NCBI GenBank assembly: GCA_024509875.1
Contig: JAMPIV010003464.1
Span: 1 to 64,000, forward strand
Length of the DNA stretch: 64,000 nucleotides
Source: Oreohelix idahoensis
Lineage: Eukaryota; Mollusca; Gastropoda; Stylommatophora; Oreohelicidae
Direction: 5' to 3'
Under the pieces are notes generated by a model. It worked only from the letters and a program-made list of their open reading frames with translations. It was not told where the DNA came from and searched no databases. Positions 34,540-45,836 of this stretch are shown piece after piece. How positions within the stretch are numbered: position 1 is the first letter of the stretch; every line of letters starts with the position of its first letter. The translations under genes and the position numbers were made by a program.

Positions 34540-34970
34540 TTTCTTTGGCGCTCCTGGGCAGCTTGTAAAGAAAGGAGTGTGGATGATAAAATTAATGTTA
34601 TTGTGTTGACAGTAGCTCTGTAGTGTCTCGTTGTTCATGTTTGCTATGCAACGCTGGAAGCCATAGCAAGGCGGAATAATTGATGACATATAAATTGAGG
34701 TGTTATGAAATTTTTGCTTTATTGTTGTGGTCAGTCTTGAAATAGCAGAGGGACTTACGCTGAGTCCATTTATTATGTCGTTGATTCCTATATGTACTGT
34801 TGTTCTTGTTATGTTATGATGTATATTGAACTTATTGATTTTAGCAATTAGTCTTTCAGTTCCAGCTCCAGCATCGCCAGCACTCAGACGGATTCTTCTG
34901 TTGTGGTGGACATCCGATCGTTGTAAATGCCTTTTAAGAAAGAGTCACCAATTATGACATGTGTTGCTTC
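34540..34970 (-). pseudogene. SGNH-esterase-like domain of CR1-like ORF1
   Basis: The GDS block (VIIGDSFLKGIYNDR) lies at 34962-34918. After a frameshift, RLSAGDAGAGTERLIAKIN and TVHIGINDIINGLSVSPSAI (34800-34740) supply the G-x-N-D block. The end reads NINFIIHTPFF near 34580, close to the final D-x-x-H block but with Asp missing. This order (GDS, G, GxND, H) is that of SGNH hydrolases, which are known from ORF1 of CR1-like LINEs. The frameshift and missing Asp imply loss of activity. Confidence 0.7.
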
Positions 34971-36600
34971 ACTACAATGTTGTTGTGTTGACTCTGCTTC
35001 CGTTTTAATTTTTGTTGTCGCCATTGGTTCTCTTGGTGTGAATCGTCCTGGTGAGCCTGGGTTATTTGAATGGGTGGTTGGGGCGACGGTACATAATTGG
35101 ACAGCTGTTGACTTTGTACTGAACGCTCGTTAAGGGATTGAAAACCTGTTACTTGTTTTACACTAATTGGATAGTTTTTGTGTGTACCTGAAACTTGTTT
35201 GGTTTGACGTTGTTGCTGCTGGTGGCGTTCGCTTGATGTTTGTTCTTTAGTAGAATCGTCAAAAGCTTCAGGCACTATAAGATGATGCACTGATTGGGTT
35301 ATTTTAGAAATATAATCGATCCGTAGTTGCTCAATGATGAGCTTCATATTGGAATTATCTTCTCTCAATGAAAGTATTTCATTTTTGAGGAGTTTGTTTT
35401 CTGTACTCATCGATTTATAGACAATAGTCGTCAGATCAGCAATTAGAGCTCGCAGTGTATCCTCCATTTTGAGCACCAGTTCCCGGTAGCACGGTGTATT
35501 TATCATGTGAGTAACTTCTGGGTGGTTTTTATGAGATGAAGTTCCATTTGTTTGTGTGGCCGAGTATTTAGGGTCCATGGGATATTCTATGGCCAGCATG
35601 TGCTGATAAATTGGAGTATCTGTTACTTTGCCACTCTCTGTAAAGTCGTATACTGCTGAAGTCAAAGTTAACTCTTTCAGTCCCAAGCAAAAAAGTTGGT
35701 TTGGCCCAAGCAAAAATGGCCACCCCGGTGCATTTTAAAATAAATATCTCAAAACAAAAACCCGTTCACTCTTAAACACATGCGGTATTTAAAAGAATGT
35801 ACTTGCAGTCAGAAATGACGTTTTGGGTGGTTTGTGTGTAGTTATAATTAACAATAGTCTCAAACAGAGGCACATATACTAAACGCTTTATAAAGTTGAT
35901 TGGGCCAAGCGCGTCTAACCCCTGAGGATATATAAAGTCGATTGGGACTTAAAGAGTTAAAATACTTGTGAGAAAGTTTGGACTAGAGTTAAAACTGAGG
36001 ATTTCGTTGTCAACAGACGAGACGTTGGTAGCTGAAGATACGATATCTATTGCGATTTGGGGTGAACATACTGTTGAGTCCAACTTTGTGTTAGCAATTA
36101 TCTTCTGCGTGGATTCATTCAAACTGACAAAGTCTGTTTGTAACCATAACTCAATAACTGCTGCAGTTCCGTGGGCCATCACTTTGTTCTTGGTAAGGTA
36201 GAGGTGCAAATAGATAAAAGGTATTGTGATTAAGTCTTCCACGAATGCGTCGTGTTTATCCGATCTTATTTCAAAAGGGTCAGTCTGGTAGCGTTTGGTA
36301 CACACTGTGCGGAAAGCCTCGTATTGAAAAGTATTGTGGGAAAGTGCTGTAACACATTCGCCTACATTTGATATTCTGAAAGTTAAACCCGACTCCTTGC
36401 CACAACTTTTAAGTTTCAAACGCACCTCTTCGTCCTTTTGTAAAATTTAACTTTTTATGTTGGTCGAGCGCAGTGGGCCATCCCCAGAGGGTTTTATTAT
36501 TTGTGAGCCGTCGCCAATCTCCAAGTGTGACATCTTTACATGCCCCTGGGTTTAATTTCCAGTGAAATTTATCGTTCCGCTCGAAACTGTATTTGTTTGA
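34952..36600 (-). pseudogene. CR1-like ORF1, N-terminal domain and coiled coil
   Basis: Two open frames, 36425-35949 and 35713-34952, separated by a 285-bp TTAA-flanked MITE. With the MITE and one TTAA removed the frames join in phase. A further in-phase stretch (GACKDVTLGDWRRLTNNKTL, 36550-36430) precedes the first frame after a shift near 36430. The N-terminal ~200 residues (LTFRISNVGECVTAL, RTVCTKRYQTDPFEIR, DAFVEDLITIPFIYLHLYL) match no domain I know and are not the PHD finger reported for some CR1 ORF1 proteins. A coiled coil follows (KLLKNEILSLREDNSNMKL), then a Gln-rich linker (HQQQQRQTKQ), then the esterase-like domain. The likely role is RNA or membrane association of the LINE particle, by analogy only. 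Confidence 0.6.
35672..35956. mobile_element. 285-bp TTAA-flanked MITE (piggyBac-like)
   Basis: The left end CTCTTTCAGTCCCAA (35672-35686) is the inverted repeat of the right end TTGGGACTTAAAGAG (35942-35956) with one mismatch. TTAA flanks both sides (35668-35671, 35957-35960). TTAA target duplication with short inverted ends is the hallmark of piggyBac elements, and a piggyBac transposase remnant exists at 16143-16463. Removing it restores the ORF1 reading frame of the host CR1-like LINE. Confidence 0.85.
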
Positions 36601-36899
36601 GTGTGTTTGGTTGAAAGGAATCCACGCTAGCGAACCACTCTTTTCACTACCGAGTCACGTGGTCATTGTTGAAGGAATGTGTAGTTAATGAAAAGAAATG
36701 AAATGTTCATAATTTCCTGACATTTTTCTTTTCAAATTCTATATGTTAAATCAACACGATGTCACGCTCATAATATTTACAATCTAAAAAGAAACACACC
36801 AATATAACAATCCTTGAAGTAACATTTCCAAAGCGTGTGTTAAAAGTCGAAATGTGAGACACAATCCATATACGTCTGCTCAGCTCGGCAGAGAGCCGC

Positions 36900-37600
36900 A
36901 AAATAGAGAGGGATGATAAGCAGCTCGAAAACAACAACCATGGTGTTATCACGAAAAGAAAGAAGACATCAGATTAAGCTGGGAGAACAGGTCCTTGAGC
37001 AGGTCGACTAATTTAAGTACCTTGGAGCTGTCATAGATTGGAAGGGAGGCATCAAAGAAGAAGTTGGCTACCGGAAGAGCAGCAGCTGGAAGCCACAATT
37101 CAAGGATTCCTCAGCAAAAGATAAGGTAATAAGAAAAATATGGGTGTTTACCGCTCAACTTATGTCCTAGTCTTGACTTATGGATGCGAGTCATAGGCTA
37201 TGACTACAACCTACAAAAAGCCAGATCCAACCCCCAGAAATGAGGTATCTGAGGAAGGTGGTTGAAGTAACAAGAACAGACATGGTTCGCAAACAGACAA
37301 TACGTCAATGACTAAAAATGCAACCCCTGCAGACCCAAGTAGAACAGTCCCAACTGAGATGGTTTGGCCAAGTCTGCAGAATGGGAGAAGATTGGCTACC
37401 ACGGCAAGCATGGGCAGCAAAGAGCCAGGGATCTAGACTTCCAGGACGACCCATAGTTCGCTGGGAGGACAACATTACACACTCTTTGAAAGACCGAGGA
37501 CTAGAATGGAACCAAGCAAGGAGGAAGACAGCCGATAGAATAGTAAGTATAGCGCTCTCTCTTACAAACCTCTACACCTCATAGTAGAAGAACGACTAAG
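36900..37600 (+). pseudogene. LINE-E RT C-terminus, 3' part of split copy
   Basis: Continues LINE-E after the CR1 insertion: ISSSKTTTMVLSRKERRHQI, LGEQVLEQVD*FKYLGAVID (37000-37035), EMRYLRKVVEVTRTDMVRKQ, PLQTQVEQSQLRWFGQVCRM, DWLPRQAWAAKSQGSRLPGR and VRWEDNITHSLKDRGLEW, ending at 37584. Stops at 37012 and 37310 and a deletion near 37130 are present. A fragment of the same family lies at 63219-63391. Confidence 0.82.
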
Positions 37601-37749
37601 CAAGTTAATAGATAACAATATCAATAAATGTCACTCACATTTATGAAACCATCAATTTGCATATATACTTGTCCAGTCAAGTCACATTTGTAAAATGAGT
37701 GACTAAAATGTCATTAGTAAAGCACAGTGTGATAAAAAGAAATAATAGG

Positions 37750-39950
37750 TCGAATTGAAGATTAAGTATAATACTTCAACATCTAATCCCGCTCCTGATG
37801 CTAGACGGGCGTACTAGCCATTGATCGTATCGGATTCAATAGAAGTTCTGCCATAGCACACAGGGCTACAAGTCTCTAAGGCATGAGACATAGCAATCAG
37901 CCGTTTTCTGGCTAAAATTATACATCTTGAAGGCTTCCTGGAAATGTTCTACAGGAACAAGCTTCATCATCTTTCACTTAATCATCATATTAATATTAAT
38001 GTGTCTTCGCTTCGTATTAGAGCAAGACCACAAAAAAGTACGTCTACCATCGACGACTAAAATATTACAATCCCTCAAGTGTCTGATTTAAATGGCAACA
38101 AATCGACGTAGCAAAACGCGTCATATGCATTCAACGATAATGCGGAAAAGTACGTGCAAATATTTAGAATACACATTTATTTAAGATGCGCTCACATGTG
38201 TGTCTATCAAGACTAGACAGGCATGTGAGAATCTCATACACTAAACTGCCTAGCGAAAAAGGACTTAACAGTTTACATCGCCCCACGGAGAAAAAAAAGC
38301 AATGTTTTTTTTAATATTTAATAGTATACCGTAGAGGTCAATCAAAGTCCATTTGACAATAAACCAATACAATTAATGTTAAGTCATTAGAAGAATATAA
38401 TAAGTGGGATGGAATTGTGTAAGGGAATTAAATACTAAATTCGAACAAAAGAAATGATTCATCGTGTACAAAAATGTACAAAATACAAACTAAGAAGTGG
38501 CAGAGGAAATGAAACAATGAAATAAAAGTAGGTGAAGAATGATAAGAAATAGAGAATCAAGTGACATTATTTGATAAAGATTAATGGAAAGAAATATGTC
38601 AACCAGTGAAACAAAATGAAAATGTGTAATTTATGTATGAATGTGCATAAGTGTAATAGCATGGAAACAGAATGCAACGAAAATCAAAGTGCAAATTAAA
38701 ACTCCAGAAGAAAACAACACAGCCCAAACAGAGTGTAGGGAGAATCAACTACACAGCGTAAGCTATCTAATAAAAGGTAAGTATAGCTAATCAGTAATCT
38801 ACGTATACCAAATATATTAGTGGCAAATGATGCGCTACAATATAATATTTGAGGTAGGAGCAAAAGTTCAGCGAAAGAAAATCCTAAGTAATGTCATAAA
38901 TTTAGAACAAGATCGTCGAACATTACGATATTAGTAAGCACTCTACAATTAAATTATGTAAAAGTGTGATTAAAATTTCGCAACAATGTTTATAAGTTGG
39001 CAAGTAAAATTGTTATTGATCCACACAAACAGTGTAGGAAATGTACTTGTAATGTTCAGTTAAACTAAAATGACATTAATGCGTTCACGCGCTAAAAACT
39101 AGTTCAATGTTAATTCACATATATTGGTAGAAACGTGTACATAATATAGTGGCGGACAAAAGAAGTCACTCGTAGTTTAATATTATAAAATAGCACCAAA
39201 AAATATTTGGTAGTTAGTAAAAGTTACTAAATAGTCCAAAAGATGCGTTAAGGGGAAACGATCAAGTCACTAGCGAGCACACAACTAGAAAATGTAAACC
39301 TTCACGTGGCGTCATCTTATGTAAGTAGTGACATATCAATGATGACTGGGTAGCGCAGTGGTGTCATAATTTGTGAGATGCAGTGTCCCGGTAGAATCTG
39401 GAGGGCATCTGGATAATAAGTCTGCCAGGACATTTACAGAGCCACGGATAGCACGGTTCGATAAATTGAAGGACTGCAAAGAAATGGCATAGCGTGATGA
39501 TCTTGAGCTCTTTAAATATTTGTTCTGGAGCGCTGTAAAGGCTCGTTGGTCAGTTTCCACGAAAACATGTGCACCGAGAAGGAACCGTTGCAATTTGAGT
39601 ATGGACCAAACCATAGCCAGTAATTCTTTGTCCAGCTCAGAATAATTGCGTTCTGTCGTTGTTAGCTTTCTTGACACGTACATCACAAGGTGTAATGTTC
39701 CAGAGTAACACTGCAGCAATGAACCCCCAATTCTCACCGATGAAGCATCGCTGCGAAGAATAAAAGTTATATCTGCGTTTGGAAATCGTAAAATAGGAGC
39801 AGATGAAAATAATGATTTAATTTTATCTAAAGTAGTCTGTCACCCTGAGGACCACCGAACCATGTTTGGTGAACCTTTCTTTAATAAATGAGAAAGGGTA
39901 GCAGTAAAAGTAGCAAAGAATGAGTTGAAATTAACAACAACACTTGAAGA
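37750..39950. repeat. 2.2-kb duplicated segment, copy 1
   Basis: The plus-strand sequence from TCGAATTGAAGATTAAG to GAGTTGAAAT is repeated in pieces at 44060-44643, 45837-46711 and 49294-49960. It includes the minus-strand RNase H of a Gypsy element and about 1.5 kb beyond it. This copy is free of the two LINE insertions found in the other, so it shows both empty sites. The outer ends are not TG...CA, so I do not call 37750-39229 an LTR. Confidence 0.85.
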
Positions 39951-39990
39951 AGAAATTGACTGTGAAAAACAAAAAGTGGGAGAAGTATTC
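39336..39990 (-). pseudogene. Gypsy RT end and RNase H (minus), copy 1
   Basis: Reading down: FFATFTATLSHLLKKGSPN (end of RT, 39920-39870), a TGA near 39842, DKIKSLFSSAPILRFPNADI, TFILRSDASSVRIGGSLLQ (RNase H with its first Asp), MYVSRKLTTTERNYSELDKE, LQRFLLGAHVFVETDQRA (second Asp) and GSVNVLADLLSRCP at the end. The stop follows within 30 residues with no integrase after it. The RT is missing upstream of the thumb-proximal segment. Confidence 0.88.
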
Positions 39991-40100
39991 AGCGCTAAGG
40001 ACAATGTGCTGCATAAACAACAGGCGCAAGAACAAGTATGAAATAATATGATTGTGCACAATGACGTACATAGAAGACATGAATATACTCATATACTCAC

Positions 40101-40101
40101 G

Positions 40102-40132
<31 letters not shown>

Positions 40133-40144
40133 CGTAAGTAAGTA
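40101..40144 (+). repeat. (AAGT)n microsatellite
   Basis: About ten AAGT units with one C change. A similar tract at 63413-63430 directly follows a LINE-E-family fragment. Confidence 0.95.
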
Positions 40145-40620
40145 ATGACAACTGACTATCTGAGATGTCGGCTAAGAAAAAGGAGACGCAGTTGACAAAG
40201 GCATATATTTCAAATGCTGAACTGAAGTCATAGCCTGAGTACTGGGCAAAGAAAACAGCAAGAAATATACTATAAAGATATAAAAACAGAAAGTTGTGAA
40301 CTTGGACCTGCGTCGAAGTTTAAAAGGAAATCAGTGGGTAAGACAAAAATTAGTTAACCAAGAAAATACATAGCTAATCGGCCCAATAAGGAAGGTAAGA
40401 ATACCCAGAAGATATAGACATGTACTAAGAACAAAGTCCGTACATTTAGCACCAAAAAAAAACACTAGGCTCTGACTGAAAGCAGTTGCAACCAACGTTA
40501 CTGGATATGGAATCAGACGTGGTAGCAAAGATGGCGCGTGCGTCAGACAAAAGATAAGAATCTTCCTCTGTAATAGTACACAACTATGAACTATAATTTG
40601 AGCAACGACGAACTGACGAA
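40145..40620. other. no recognisable coding motif between protease and RNase H
   Basis: The 0.5-0.6 kb between the protease region and the RT remnant of the minus-strand Gypsy copy. No integrase or RT block is visible, so an internal deletion removed the middle of pol. Confidence 0.5.
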
Positions 40621-40622
40621 TG

Positions 40623-41279
40623 TCATACTGGGCTCAAAGAAGTACCAAAACTGGTGTAAAGAATAATAGTATTATCTGTACCGCAAGAATCCACTTCATG
40701 TGAAGAATATATCACGTTAGCAGAATGTAGCTGCTGATAAGATTTTGTCAACGTCTTAACTGCATAGGAAGCATTAATGTGTTGCCGTTCCCAGGCAGCA
40801 ATCTGTTGTGCAGTACACTCTTTAACCCCATGTATCAGTCCGACAGTAAGGTCGGCGATTGGTGCACTAAGCATACATGAATGGATATAACATGTGAAAA
40901 ATGGTGTGGCAACGTGGACAATGGCAGTCGGAAAAGTCTCAACGTTTCCACCTAATGTAATGTATTTTACCCTTTTACCTGTTGCGCAAGACGGGTGAAC
41001 CAAGGATTGCCTAACTCCAACAGTACATCACCCCGAATCAAAGAAAACTGAGACGGTGATATGATTAACAAATCCCTTGTGTAAGGCAAGAGAGCCTGAT
41101 CCATCATGTGCAGACAGTGCAGGCATAGTCGGAAAAGGATGACCACAACTCAGAGTCGTAATCGTCTCAGGCTGAAATAAAGTTGTGCACTCAGGACATT
41201 GAGATGAATTGTTGAAATCAATAGAGCCTGTTGATGCAGCATTATTAACCCCATTAATGTCGCTCTGATTTAAACCCAT
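40623..41279 (-). pseudogene. Gypsy protease region (minus)
   Basis: Starts MGLNQSDINGVNNAAST and carries the Cys/His module CPECTTLFQPE then LSCGHPFP (41200-41140). Next comes KGFVNHITVSVFFDSG at 41075-41030, where the catalytic DSG triplet is kept but is followed at once by TGA. Beyond the stop: SLVHPSCATGKRVKYITLGG, then IADLTVGLIHGVKECTAQQI (40870-40800), the C-terminal part of the fold and linker. Organisation is the same as 20025-20640. Confidence 0.8.
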
Positions 41280-42720
41280 TTGAGGATCATGCTGGGCTGA
41301 GTTAGCATGACGATACGATCTATCATTTGAAGATCTACCTCTTTATCGCGAACGATCATTGATATTTTCTCTATTGGAACCATTATTTTGATTTGAAACC
41401 CCGCGAGAATTGTGGCGGTAACTATTGTCTCCTTGATCAAAACGTACATTAGAGAAATTTAGCTGACTTGAAGGAATATTATTTTGAGGATGCCAATTAT
41501 TATTGTGATTATTAATTCTATAATCTCCTGAATTATTTCCCGAAAAAATGTTGAGGTATATTAGATTGCCTCCAATTTGTAGGTGCTGGAGAATTGCTGC
41601 GAATTATTCCCCTTTGTAAGAGTTAAAATTCTTGTATACCCCTTTCTAAAGTTGCGATCCATACTCTGTGATCTACGGCGAATGTGATCGTAAGGCATCG
41701 CTGAAGCCGTGGGTAAACCCTCTCTAACTTGGGAGTGGCTAACAACTATATTCGGATGTGCAGTGACGTATCGTCGACAGTAGTGTTCCATATTATTTAG
41801 ATTTGTAGGCTTCCGCTCATGCAGAAAGGTGAGAAATAAAGGAATGACGGAGGACATCACCTTATCAGGTAGCATCAAATCTACTAAGGCGTCATACGTG
41901 TGTTCAATTTTTTTAAAGCTCAGTCCATCAAAAGAATGTCATACGTATGTGAGCTATAAATTCAGAAAAAAATCATTTCCAGTCTCCGGTAACAAGGATT
42001 TAAAGCGGAGACGATAGCCACCTTCATCGAGTTGGTATTTTTTGAGTAAAGCAGCCCTGACAGCATCGTAGTTATTCCTGTCAGGTTCTTGCAGCATAAA
42101 ACAGTCGCCATAGCTTCGCCCGAGAGAAATTCCATCAGTCGTACACAATATTCCGACTTTTCAATTTTATGCGCCTCGCATATGGTCACGAACCTAGTTA
42201 GGTAAAATAGTATGCCATCGGAGGATAGCTTAAATAATGGCAACCCGATTTTGAAATACTTAGCATTGTTTTTTTGCCCAAAAACCTGATTTTCTGGGGC
42301 ATTGTGCGTATTATTGTCTTTCATCAACTTGATTTTCTCAAGTTCCAGAGAGAATAGTTTTGCTCATGAAGGCTACGGTTTTCGTTCTCCGTAACTTCTC
42401 ATTGTAATTGGAGTCTCATGTCCTAAACTTCCAATTGAATTTTACTTTGATTAGCCACTATCTGACGTTTTTGTGCTTCAGCCTCCACGCGAAGTTTGTT
42501 ATCCTCCATCTGAAGTTTTTGTGCTTAAGCCTCCATGTGAAGTTTCTTATCATTAGCTTCCATCTGAAGTTTTTGTACGTCCAATTTCTGAGCCTTTTCA
42601 TATTCGACAAGTGCGATTTGCTTTCACTCTTCAATGGTCATACCAAGTGCTTTACCTTGTTTGATAAAGTAATCCGAACTAGCCGTCTTGTCTTATTTTA
42701 TATAAGGTCATTTTACTTAA
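41280..42720 (-). pseudogene. gag: Gypsy gag (minus), frameshifted
   Basis: The N-terminal coiled coil at 42680-42400 has repeats of the form KLQMEANDKKLHMEA. The capsid-like core lies in 42327-41960 (LPLFKLSSDGILFYLTRFV, EKSEYCVRLMEFLSGEAMA, then a shifted YQLDEGGYRLRFKSLLPETG) and in 41878-41561 (PDKVMSSVIPLFLTFLHERK, SQVREGLPTASA, RRRSQSMDRNF). The Asn-rich tail runs from 41600 to 41300. Block order is identical to the gag at 18878-19990, but the sequence is clearly diverged. Several frameshifts are present. Confidence 0.85.
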
Positions 42721-44059
42721 TCAAATATTTATTAAAGGAGTCAATTTTTTTTCCTTTTTTAACGTGTGATTAGTTCCTGTCTAAAGAACCGGTATCCCAA
42801 TTCCTATCAACGCGAGGAACGTTAATGTTATTATTATTATCCAATTATTAATTAATCATAAAAGCATGCATTTAAGAAAAAATAAGAGATCATTTAATGC
42901 AGATAATACAAAGTACAGATAATGAGAACCACAGATACAGAGACGAGATACTAGAGAACAAATGACAACGTCCGCAGAATCAAAGAAACAATAAAGCAGA
43001 ACTGAAGAAACAAATTTGGCAAAACTTGCACTGATAGCTGCGAAAAAGAAACGAGACAAGTAAGAACACAGGGTATAAACATGAAGTGTGTATAGAACCA
43101 AGGGATAGCAAGGTGAGAATGACAATCACAAACAAAGTGAATCATAAAACTAATGCACAGAGAAAACACATTACAATAACAACATTAAAAACGGCACAGC
43201 ACGTCTAAACAATTAGTGTCACAGACAACCAAAGCAGTGTACTAAAAATCCATCAGCAAACATTTGCTAGAATCTCCACTGTAGGAAAACTGCAAAAATG
43301 TCCCTATAGAACGTCTGACGTGAGCCCGGATAACTCCGAGATGAGTCTCTTCGACAGAACACAACCCAACCACCCGCATAGAACATAGAACAAAACATAG
43401 AACACTAATGTAAGAAAAAATTGTGGACATACTAAGAAAGGCTCAACACATAACATGCAACTGTGGCAGAGTACACACAGAAACGGCCACTTATCTCTTT
43501 CAGAAAATCCCGGCCTTCGCGACATTACCCACGATGGGTCTTGGGTGTTGCATGCAGAGCCAAAACAAACGTGCTGCAGTTCATAGCTGACTTTCAGTTG
43601 AGGTAATGATGACCGGATCGCCAAAGGTCAAGAAGGTCGACCGTTACGTGAACTTACAAAAAAAAAGCTGCGCCATTGACGTGTTTGACAAATGGACATA
43701 GTAAGGTAGCTTGCTGCATGAGTTCTTGATAACAACTTTTCTTCTTCCAACACTGGCAACCAACAGTTGCCTCGGGATTTAAGTATGTGTTTGGGGTGGT
43801 GTTATGTTGGCTGACACCACCGACAATAATGTAACAGCAACGACAGGTAAGTCAAACAGGCTGGATTCATAAGTAATGTTATCGACATCATTTTATTCAG
43901 GAAGAGACTTGAACATTCCACATCACAGGCAAGTAGTAACAGTACATGGAATCATAGTTTCATTGCAGAAAATACATCATTATCGATATGGCCTTTGACT
44001 GCCGATACCGGTTATAATAATGACAAGATCAAACGTCTTGATCAATTCGAAAACTTCGT
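42721..44059. other. no recognisable gene; expected 5' LTR side of minus Gypsy copy
   Basis: Upstream of the minus-strand gag, so leader and LTR would be expected. I could not match this stretch to 37750-39229 or to any other part of the window, and no TGG primer site next to a repeat end was found. Confidence 0.45.
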
Positions 44060-44643
44060 CGAATTAAAGATTAAGTATAATACTTTAACATCTAATCCCG
44101 CTACTGGTGCTAGAGGAACGCACTAGCCATTGATCGTATCGGTTTCAATAGATGTTCTGCCATAGCACACAGGGCTACAAGTCTCTGAGGCATGAGACAT
44201 AGCAATCAGCCGTTTTCTGGCTAAAATTATACATCTTGAAGGCTTCCTGGAAAAGTTCTACAGGAACAAGCTTCACCATCTTTCACTTCATCATCATATT
44301 AATATTAATGTGTCTTCTCTTCGTATTAGAGCAAGACCACAGAAAAGTACGTCTACCATCGACGACTAAAATATTACAATCCCTAAAGTGTCTGATTTGT
44401 ATGGCAACAAATCGACGTAGCAAAACGCGTTATATGCATTCAACGATAATGTAGAAACGTACTCGCCAATATTTAAAATATACATTTATTTAAGATGCAC
44501 TCACATGTGTGTCTATCAAGACTAGACAGGCATGTGAGAATCTCATACATTAACTCCCACGCGAAAAAGGACTTAACAGTTTACATCGCCCCACGGAGAA
44601 CAAAAAGCAATTCCTTTTTTGTTTTTTGATATTTAATAGTATA

Positions 44644-45836
44644 ATCCAGGAAGAACAGTTTGGTTTTAGACGGAACAGTGGAACAAGAGAGGCAATATTT
44701 TGCCTAAGAATATTAGCAGAAAAATATACAGAGGTCCAAAAAAGTATGTATATGTGCTTCATTGACTATAAAAAGGCTTTTGACAGAGTCCATCATGAGA
44801 AAATAATTGAATGCCTCGAAGACATAGGTATTGATGGAAAAGATATAAGAATACTCAGTAGCCTTTATTGGGAGCAAACTGCCACAGTAAGATCTGGAAG
44901 GAATTATTCACCATACATAGACATAAAAAGAGGTGTCAGACAAGGTTGTGTGCTGTCCCCCTGCCTATTTAATTTATACACCGAAAAAATTTTCAAACAG
45001 ATACAGGAAATACCAGGACTGAACATCAGTGGAAGGTCAATAAACAACCTTAGACAGGCAGATGATACCGTGTTGTTACCTGAAAGCGAACAGGAGTTAC
45101 AAGAACTAGTGAAGCAAGTGAACAGTACAAGTCATGAATATGGACTCGACATTAATATTGAGAAAACAAAAACTATGATAATTAGCAAAACAGACGATAA
45201 ACCCACATTAAAGATAAGCGTAAATGGGGAAATCCTGGAACAAGTCAAGAGCTACGTATATCTCGGTCATATAATAACAGAAGATGGCAGATGTGAAACA
45301 GAAATCAAGAAGAGAATAGGAATTGCCAAAGCTACATTCAACAACATGAAACATATACTGACATCCAAACAGTTATCTCACAAATTAAAACTGAGAATCA
45401 TAAAGTGTTATATATATTCTGCATTTCTGTATGGTGCAGAAACATGGACGATGAATAAGCAGTTGGAAGAAAGAATTGAGGCTCTTGAAATGTGGATATA
45501 TAGAAGAATGGGGCGTATCTCATAGAAAGAGATGAAAACAAATAAGGAGGTCCTAGAAAATCTAGGTATGAAAAGAGAACTAATGAGGGAGGTCAAAGTT
45601 CGACAGCTAAAATACTTTGGCCACATAAAAAGGCATAACACCTTGCAGAAGACCATAACAGAAGGGAGAGTTGAAGGCAAACGTGCAAGGGGAAGACAGC
45701 GCTATAAGTGGGAAGACAACATCAAGAGATGGACAGGAAAGAGTCTATCAGAGTGCACCATCAAGACAAGAGACAGAAGACGTTGGAGATCCATTACAGC
45801 CAACCTTCGTTGTGGAGATGGCAACTGATGATGATG
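44644..45836 (+). pseudogene. LINE-A reverse transcriptase, 5'-truncated insertion
   Basis: Best-preserved RT in the window: 299 uninterrupted residues, then a TAG at 45523-45525, then 98 more in the same phase after a small shift. Motifs: EEQFGFRRNSGTREAIFCL, MCFIDYKKAFDRVHHEK (catalytic Asp), RGVRQGCVLSPCLFNLY, NNLRQADDTVLLPESEQ (YADD changed to QADD), GLDINIEKTKTMII, LYGAETWTMNKQ, then the basic C-terminus GRVEGKRARGRQRYKWED and a TGATGATGATGA end. Flanked by AGTATA (44638-44643 and 45837-45842); the empty site is at 38323-38328. It contains the single-copy version of the 53-bp satellite unit at 45506-45558. Confidence 0.92.

Larger units (their letters stand above)
23412..36895 (-). mobile_element. 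nearly complete CR1-like LINE, split by an LTR element
   Basis: Minus-strand element whose 3' end is at 23412 and 5' end near 36895. Removing the 7.54-kb LTR insertion leaves about 5.95 kb. Order: ORF1 (36600-34300) with an unassigned N-terminal domain, coiled coil and SGNH-esterase-like domain; then ORF2 with endonuclease (33430-32850), linker (32740-32390) and RT (32390-31517, continuing 23977-23530). The 3' terminus is TTTTGAAAATAAAGTTCG followed by a (TTCG)n tail, identical in style to the copy ending at 63727. An esterase in ORF1 is a known trait of CR1-like LINEs. Confidence 0.8.

Noticed and set aside
37750..39229. Segment next to the Gypsy RNase H as its 3' LTR, with 44060-46711 as 5' LTR
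   Set aside because: Ends are not TG...CA, no primer site or polypurine tract adjoins them, and the second copy is itself followed by another RNase H copy. Kept as a duplicated segment only.
42408..42773. 121-residue plus-strand frame, Phe/Leu-rich, as a membrane protein
   Set aside because: It is the antisense of the gag coiled coil on the minus strand, where Glu/Lys codons read as Phe/Leu.
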